A DNA stretch of 38,824 bases, from positions 1 to 38,824 of the forward strand of contig JAQGDQ010000717.1 in NCBI GenBank assembly GCA_030141605.1, written 5' to 3'. The position numbers and the translations under genes are program-made. Each line of letters starts with the position of its first letter. The stretch's first letter is position 1. Positions 33,035 to 38,824 of the stretch are shown here, piece by piece. Source of the stretch: Tubiluchus corallicola. Lineage: Eukaryota > Priapulida > Priapulimorpha > Priapulimorphida > Tubiluchidae. The notes under the pieces are model-generated. The model was not told the DNA's origin. It was given only the letters and a program-made list of their open reading frames with translations, and ran no database searches.

Positions 33035-33855
33035 TCAAAAGAATACATTTTAACACAATTAATACTGCAATTGCGTTTCTGATTATAAGCTTAGTTAACG
33101 GCGGGCTAGACCTACTGTTCATGACATCACAAGCGAACATAACTTTCAACAGCAGAAATATTCCACGAGCGTGCTGCACGTGTTTGTTAAAGCGAAAATT
33201 GAAGTACAGTGCTGCTGTAAGATATTCAGTGTGTTGTACTAAAACTAGGCAAGTTTTAAGATAAAATTCAAATTTCAAATTTACTACTGCACTCACGCAT
33301 GAGCTGTCGAATGTGTGCAGTTCGTCGCAAACTAACACATCTAAATTGTTTTTTGTGCAACAAATTTTTGCGAAATGCAGGCGCTAGTGCAGTCTAACTA
33401 GAGAATGGCGAAATGCACGTAATAGTGAAGAATTAGTGGCGCGAACGAGAAACTGTGTTTGTGTGGTAATTATTCTTTCATGTAAATAATTTTTGAAAAA
33501 CAAATAGTATGTTTCTTTTCAATATTTTAAAGAGTGGATTGTTTTGACCCACAGTTAAAAGATTGAGTCCGGTTTTACTTTAAGAAAGTGCATATAGTAA
33601 TGATTTATCTGTTAATAAAAAGTTTCTTACAATATCATATATCTTACTATACCAAAAAACTTATGAGAATGAAAGTTCTCAATTTACAAAACTGCAAGAA
33701 ACAGCGAATTTACGGAGACACATTTACAGAATCTATACTTTCACTCATGTGCCCCAGTCTCTCAATTGAGTTTGCACACTTGTAGGTACAGCGAGCATCA
33801 CACATTGCGCAGTGGGACGTCACTTCCGCTTCCTTTCTCGACTTTTCGTTTTTCG
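33035..33855 (+). repeat. ~820-bp dispersed repeat, copy A
   Basis: Collinear with 35369-36188 along nearly the whole length. Shared blocks include TCAAAAGAATACATTTT at the left, AAAATTGAAGTACAGTGCT, ATAGTAATGATTTATCTGTT, and GGGACGTCACTTCCGCTTCC at the right. No open frame is conserved between the copies, so it looks non-coding. Confidence 0.88.
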
Positions 33856-33968
33856 CAAGATACGTGTAAATTAAAAGTGTTTCAATGCTAGCCATAGCGA
33901 AACGCGCAAGTTTACGAAGAAATAAACCCCCTTTCTGTATCACGCTGGACAGCAAGTGTCTACCTGGG

Positions 33969-34951
33969 TGTGACGCTCAGGCTTATTTTAGGGCAGGTTA
34001 TGTAACTAGTTCCTACTGTTATAATTCCACCATTAATTATTGTCAATCTTTATAAAAGAAGTTTAGTTAAACTGTTTAATGATATAAGGCTAGAAGCCAA
34101 CTTGTTCTGAAATCAGATTTCACCTGTACATTCAGTGATACTGTTTATGCATTACTACTATATCATGTGACTGAAGCCACGGAGACGAAATTTTGGCTGT
34201 TCAGTTCGCCCAGGTATTCCGCTTTAAGTTGTCGAGTTAAGCGGACGTTCACATGTCATAAAATGATGGTTTAGTAGTAATAGTGCTTGCTTGTAGAAAA
34301 GCGATCTGTCTACCTGGTTACGACAGAGACGATAGTTGCATTCTAGCGATGATACTTACCTGTTGCTGATTATATTTTCCTGATGCTGATGATACATCAC
34401 TTACCAGTTGTCCATGATATCTGCTGCTGATGATACTTACTCGTATTTACCTGACGTTGATGATACTGTCGTTGGTGCGGGATGCTGTGATTACAAAATT
34501 GGAAATCCTTACCTTGCGACGAGTGCAGGAGCTTGGATGCTACCCCATTTTGGCGTCGTATTAGTGGAGGCGTGTACATCAGGAGTCGTCAAAGTTTGGA
34601 GACGTCGTTCACGTAGTGTAGTCAATCGTTCTATGGTGCACCATTCCTCGATCAAGCCCCTGGTGAGGAGATGACGCGGAATAGGAGCAGGAGAATAGTC
34701 GCTTGATGATGCCAAGACAGGACTGGTGAAAACGTTACGTTGTTCTTTCTCTTCTTAGCCGGCTTAGTCTTTATTATTAACAGTTGTCTCGTAATGTGTT
34801 TTGAAATATTCATTAAATTGTTATATTATTTTATTAATTCAGTGGTTTCTTCACAGTGTTTTCGACTAAGTGTTTTATTCTTTACCTAAGGGTTACACTT
34901 AAGTCACAAACCACATATTTACAATAACGGAACTTAGACTACATCGTCACA
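33969..34951 (+). mobile_element. Probable solo LTR, 983 bp
   Basis: Starts TGTGACG and ends CGTCACA, perfect 7-bp inverted ends. Flanking pentamers are CTGGG (33964-33968) and CAGGG (34952-34956), one mismatch from a 5-bp target duplication. A TATAAAAG box is at 34051-34058. ATGCTGATGATAC-type phrases recur around 34380-34470 as a short internal repeat. No coding region of gag or pol is inside. The LTR interpretation is from its ends and promoter; family unknown. Confidence 0.65.
34051..34058 (+). promoter_or_regulatory. TATA box of the probable solo LTR
   Basis: TATAAAAG, a full consensus match, about 80 bases into the LTR. It suggests plus-strand orientation of the LTR promoter. Confidence 0.5.
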
Positions 34952-34956
34952 CAGGG

Positions 34957-35368
34957 TGAGAGTGGACCTTTAAATGTGCTACTTTTTTCTTTTACTTCTG
35001 TTTGTGACATTTTTACGATGCACCGTGGCAATTAAACAGCACCTGAATTTTGGCACAACACATGACACATACGCCAGAATCATCACCTAAAAAGTCTCAA
35101 AATCACTTTTTTACAGTTTATTAGGTGTTAGGGACTACTTACACTGTGCGTCATAGACGAGCGTCCAAGATACATGCGTCTTCAACGCAACAGTGAATAA
35201 ATTTACACGATGCGTTTTGCTTGCACGTTATGGACACGCCAAGTAAAAAAATTGTCATAGAATCTTTTCTTGTACTTTTTGAAAAGCTCACATCAAGAAT
35301 TAGGCTGAAACTTCTTGCTGTAAAGCGTTCAAAGGCAGTCAGTACGATTCCCTCATTTTCAAGGACAG
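34957..35368. other. No gene seen
   Basis: AT-rich flank between the solo LTR and repeat copy B; no motif recognised. Confidence 0.4.
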
Positions 35369-36188
35369 TCAAAAGAATACATTTTTACACAATTAATACA
35401 GCAAAAGCATTTTGATAATTAAATAATAGGTTAAAAACTTAGTTAATGGCGGGCGAGCCCAACTATTGATGACATCACAAACTAACTTAATTTTTAACAG
35501 CAAAAATATTCCACGATCATGTTTTAAATGAATTTGCGAAACAGAAAATTGAAGTACAGTGCTACTGTAAATATTCTCTGTGTGTTGTACTAAAACAAGC
35601 AAAGTTTTAAAATAGAAATTCAAATTTCAAATTTACCGCTGTGCTCACACACGAGCTGTCGATCGTGTGCAGTTCATCACAAACTAACACAGTTGAACTG
35701 AGAGGTACAGTGCCTGTTTTGTGCAATGCGTTTCCGCAGGCGTTAGCGTCCGTCTGACAATCGAATGGCACGTAAGAGCGAAGAGCCAGTGTCGCAAATG
35801 TGAAATTGTGCTTGTGTGGTAATAATTCTTTCACATAAGTATGTTTCCTTTCGGTATCTTAAATGATAGATTGTTTTGACCTACAGTTTAAAGTTGGCTC
35901 AGGTTTTCATTTAAGAAAGTACATATAGTAATGATTTATCTGTTAATAAAACGTTTTCTTCAAATGAGTTTATCTAATTGTAACAAAAAGACTCGGAGAA
36001 TCGAATCTTCAATTTTCAAAACTGCAAGGGACGACAAATCTACAGTGACCTATTTTACTCGTGTACCCCAGTCTCTCCACTACCGCTTGAGTTTGCACAC
36101 ATGAAAACTACAGTGAGAGTCACACATGCGCAGTGCTGTTCCTATTGGGACGTCACTTCCGCTTCCTTCCCGATTTTCTCCTTCGTTT
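35369..36188 (+). repeat. ~820-bp dispersed repeat, copy B
   Basis: Second long copy of the repeat at 33035-33855, same strand. It has its own indels, for example extra bases before GGGACGTCACTTCC. Middle part also matches 14402-14635. Confidence 0.88.
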
Positions 36189-36209
36189 GCATATTCTGTC
36201 CTTTTAATT

Positions 36210-36355
36210 GTAAGTTAGCATCATTTAAATAAATGATCATTTTTCTGATTGTAAATTTGTATAATTTAAATGAATAATCTTTTTCTTGATTGTAATTGGC
36301 ATCGTTTAAATGAATAGCAATTTTTCTGAATCGTAAATTGTCATCAATTAAAAAC
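36210..36355. repeat. 41-bp tandem repeat, about 3.5 units
   Basis: Units of 41 bp start GTAAGTTAGCATCATTTAAA, GTAAATTTGTATAATTTAAA and GTAATTGGCATCGTTTAAAT, each ending in TTTTTCTGATT-like sequence. Confidence 0.85.
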
Positions 36356-36480
36356 CCCTGAAATCTCATTAAAATTATGAGTTTAAATCAAAATGGTGAT
36401 TATTTTCCAATCCTATTGAATCATTCGTAAAAAACAAAACTGACATAAACAAAGTCAAAATTAATCACACAATCCTTGGT

Positions 36481-36615
36481 CAAAGGACCCCATGTGAAGG
36501 AAAGGATTGAGGACCATCTGAGAAAGGACCACCTGTGTAAGAAACACCTTCAGCACTTTAAAAGTGATCAAAGGACCCCTTGTGAAGGAAAGGATTAAGG
36601 ACCACCTGTCAAAGG
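36481..36615. repeat. Direct repeat, 88-bp spacing
   Basis: CAAAGGACCCC-TGTGAAGGAAAGGATT followed by AGGACCA(C/T)CTG occurs at 36481 and 36569. The phrase AAAGGACCACC recurs further inside, so the block is built from a short GGACC motif. Confidence 0.85.
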
Positions 36616-36619
36616 ACCA

Positions 36620-37215
36620 CCAGTAGATGCACTGATAGCAGTTTAAGCAAAATGGCAAGCTTTACTGTTAACATTTTATTTAACAAAGTGTGACTGAAAA
36701 GTTTCTATTTTATTCTTTATTTTATTCTATGTAAATTAAAAAGTGCAAAAGTGAAAACACTCAGCTGCAAATACGACTAACAGATTAAAAACTAAGTAAA
36801 TGGCTTGAAAACATTAATGAAAAATATCTCATCACAACAGCTCGTTTTAATCAATTCTGCATAGGGATGCCACAAAAGTGTAAATAACTTCTGTAAACGA
36901 CCATCCAAATCACTGAGTTGTCTTCTTATGCAACTTTACAGTTGCTAAGCAACATACAAAACTGCGGTACAAGCATCAGTCCACAACCATACACTCATCA
37001 GACAGTGAGCAATATCTCATCAATATCCTATCAATGTAAGATATGAAGGCGTAAATTACTCTATCTGAACCTCTTAAACCCATCAACCTGCAAGTTCGAT
37101 AAAAGAAAAAAGTAAAACATGAAAAAAATCCATTGCACAATTAACTGTAATTACAAGTAATCAATTGATAAAATTATTGACAATAGAGAAGGGACACAAG
37201 AAGGAGTGAGTGAGA
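36620..37215. other. No gene seen
   Basis: AT-rich; no coding or RNA motif recognised. Confidence 0.4.
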
Positions 37216-37218
37216 CAG

Positions 37219-37304
<86 letters not shown>

Positions 37305-37332
37305 CAGTATTATTATTATTATTAATAATAAT
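37219..37332. repeat. (ATT)n microsatellite
   Basis: About 110 bases of ATT repeat with one CAG interruption near 37304, ending in AATAATAATA. Confidence 0.98.
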
Positions 37333-37703
37333 ATATACGATTAAGTCTTTTAATTTTGGATGTTGCCACCTAAGCAAAATATCATTTACTTGTCTCATTT
37401 AACCCAACATCTAGATTTAATTTTTTTTGTATTTATTACTCTTTTATTTGAAATACGTTTTATTTGAACGTTTTCTCTTGTTGCAGTTTTATCGTTTAGT
37501 CAATTCCAATGAAACAAACTTGTGCAGTATTTATTTAATTGTGCCTTTGGAACTTTCATTACAGTCTAATGAAGATTATTTTATGACCCTTTATATAAAA
37601 ATGAAAACTGGTGCAAACGTAACTGCATTGGTTCAAAGCCAGTAGTGGGAAAGGTTTAGCAAATTTTTGTGATAAATGATTTGTACAGAAGGTGGTAATG
37701 GAT
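37333..37703. other. No gene recognised
   Basis: A 72-codon open frame at 37427-37645 is hydrophobic at its start and has no recognised features; probably chance. Confidence 0.35.
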
Positions 37704-38003
37704 GAACATTTTGCCGGATATGTGGACTTATTTTAGGAAACATGATTCATACAGAATCCGGTAAACTGGACAAACTGTCACGAACATTTTGCTAGATATG
37801 TGGACTTATTTTGGGAAACATGCTTCATACAGAATCCGGTAAACTGGACAAACTGTCACGAACATTTTGCTAAATATGTGGACTTATTTTCGGAAACATG
37901 ACTCATACAGAATCCGGTAAACTGGACAAACTGTCACGAACATTTTGCTAGATAGGCGGACTTATTTTCGGAAACATGCTTCATACAGAATCCGGTAAAC
38001 ATC
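37704..38003. repeat. 78-bp minisatellite, about 3.9 units
   Basis: Units start GAACATTTTGC at 37704, 37782, 37860 and 37938, exactly 78 bp apart, and contain ATACAGAATCCGGTAAACTG. The last unit breaks off after CCGGTAAAC. Units differ at a few positions only. Confidence 0.97.
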
Positions 38004-38021
38004 TATGGATATTTTTAACGT

Positions 38022-38490
38022 CTGGTCAGAAAATATCTATTGAAAAAAATCTTGTATCTGAACAGAAGACATCTATTGGCAAACTCAAGCATCTGGGAGG
38101 AAAATATGTCTATTGCCACTTTTAAGCATCTCAAGCACCTGGTTAGGATGCATCACATGCATAGAGAAATGCAGCCACAAGCATTGGGTCAGAAGACATC
38201 TACTATCAACCTCACGCACCTGGTTAGGATGCATCACAGGCATAGAGAAATGCAGCCACAAGCATTGGGTCAGAAGACATCTACTGTCAACCACAAGCAC
38301 CTGGTTAGGATGCATCACAGGCATAGAGAAATGCAGCCACAAGCATTGGGTCAGAAGACATCTACTGTCAACCTCAAGCACCTAGTTAGGATGCATCACA
38401 GGCATAGAGAAATGCAGCCACAAGCATTGGGTCAGAAGACATCTACTGTCAACCTCAAGCACCTGGTCAGTAGACGCCTATCAACATCCT
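38022..38490. repeat. 81-bp minisatellite with degenerate half-unit flank
   Basis: Units with GGTTAGGATGCATCACAGGC lie at 38141, 38222, 38303 and 38384, exactly 81 bp apart, with a partial unit from 38465. Upstream (38022-38135) three degenerate pieces of about 35-45 bp carry only the CAGAAGACATCTATTG/CTCAAGCATC part. This suggests the 81-bp unit grew from a shorter precursor. Because 81 is divisible by 3, frames stay open on both strands (38040-38528 plus, 38085-38381 minus); this alone is not evidence of a gene. Confidence 0.93.
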
Positions 38491-38824
38491 GTCAAAAAAC
38501 ATTAAAGGGGTCACAAATTCTTGATTGAATAACTATTACATATGTCATACAATGCGTCACGTGCAAAAACCTCGCATGAAACGAGCTGTTAATATTATTG
38601 CGGTGTTCACCAGTGGTTCATCTTGAAGCTGCTTTTATTCTTAGTTTACAATAAAATATACAAAGTCATTATAGTGTCCTCTATATAGTCTAATTTCCTT
38701 TTTTTTATTTTAATCACAACTTTAGCACGAACTGCATAAACGGTAGTATAACTGGTATGTCAAATTTGTTTAAAACCAAAGTATCATTAAATCCTTGAAA
38801 AAACAAGTACATATTTTAAACATA
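38491..38824. other. No gene seen
   Basis: AT-rich end of window; no motif recognised. Confidence 0.4.

Overview
The window looks like a gene-poor, AT-rich stretch of an invertebrate animal genome. The reasons are that it holds several classes of eukaryotic retrotransposon (BEL/Pao, Ty3/Gypsy, a LINE, and a retroelement with an envelope gene), long (TG)n, (CA)n, (AAT)n and (ATT)n microsatellites, and many minisatellites. I found no operon-like gene spacing, no bacterial genes and no convincing intact host gene. A marine invertebrate such as a mollusc, annelid or cnidarian is a guess; the sequence does not settle it.

Layout: 784-3003 is a broken retroelement envelope gene of the baculovirus-F/errantivirus type, followed by a 69-bp minisatellite (about 3116-4233) with 8-unit higher-order structure. 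About 4628-7493 is a short BEL/Pao-type element that keeps only a gag-like gene between two LTRs. 7.9-10.2 kb is a mosaic of nested inverted and direct repeats. 10.2-15.9 kb is mostly featureless, with a (TG)n tract and one copy of a dispersed repeat. At 15999-16492 there is a 26-bp minisatellite made of two interspersed unit types. It abuts a decayed LINE (16527-19005) whose reverse transcriptase is split by a 1503-bp TG...CA insertion (16913-18415) with an ATATC target duplication.

19-22.7 kb holds diverged ~125-bp repeats and microsatellites. 22702-24500 is a decayed BEL/Pao element: an LTR remnant, the C-terminal part of the integrase, and a complete 256-bp LTR, framed by a CATAA duplication. 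24.9-28.8 kb is a compound repeat family (blocks called Z, A, B, C here) containing a GT-rich satellite with ~380-bp higher-order units. 28838-31155 carries two overlapping fragments of Ty3/Gypsy pol. 31.8-36.2 kb contains an LTR-like segment followed by a possible tRNA primer site, a LINE-like 3' tail, two ~820-bp copies of a dispersed repeat, and between them a probable 983-bp solo LTR. The end of the window has (ATT)n and 78-bp and 81-bp minisatellites.

The coding remnants do not work together as a pathway. They are independent mobile elements in different states of decay, and the main information here is their insertion and deletion history. All identifications come from reading translations and motifs by eye; no database search was run.
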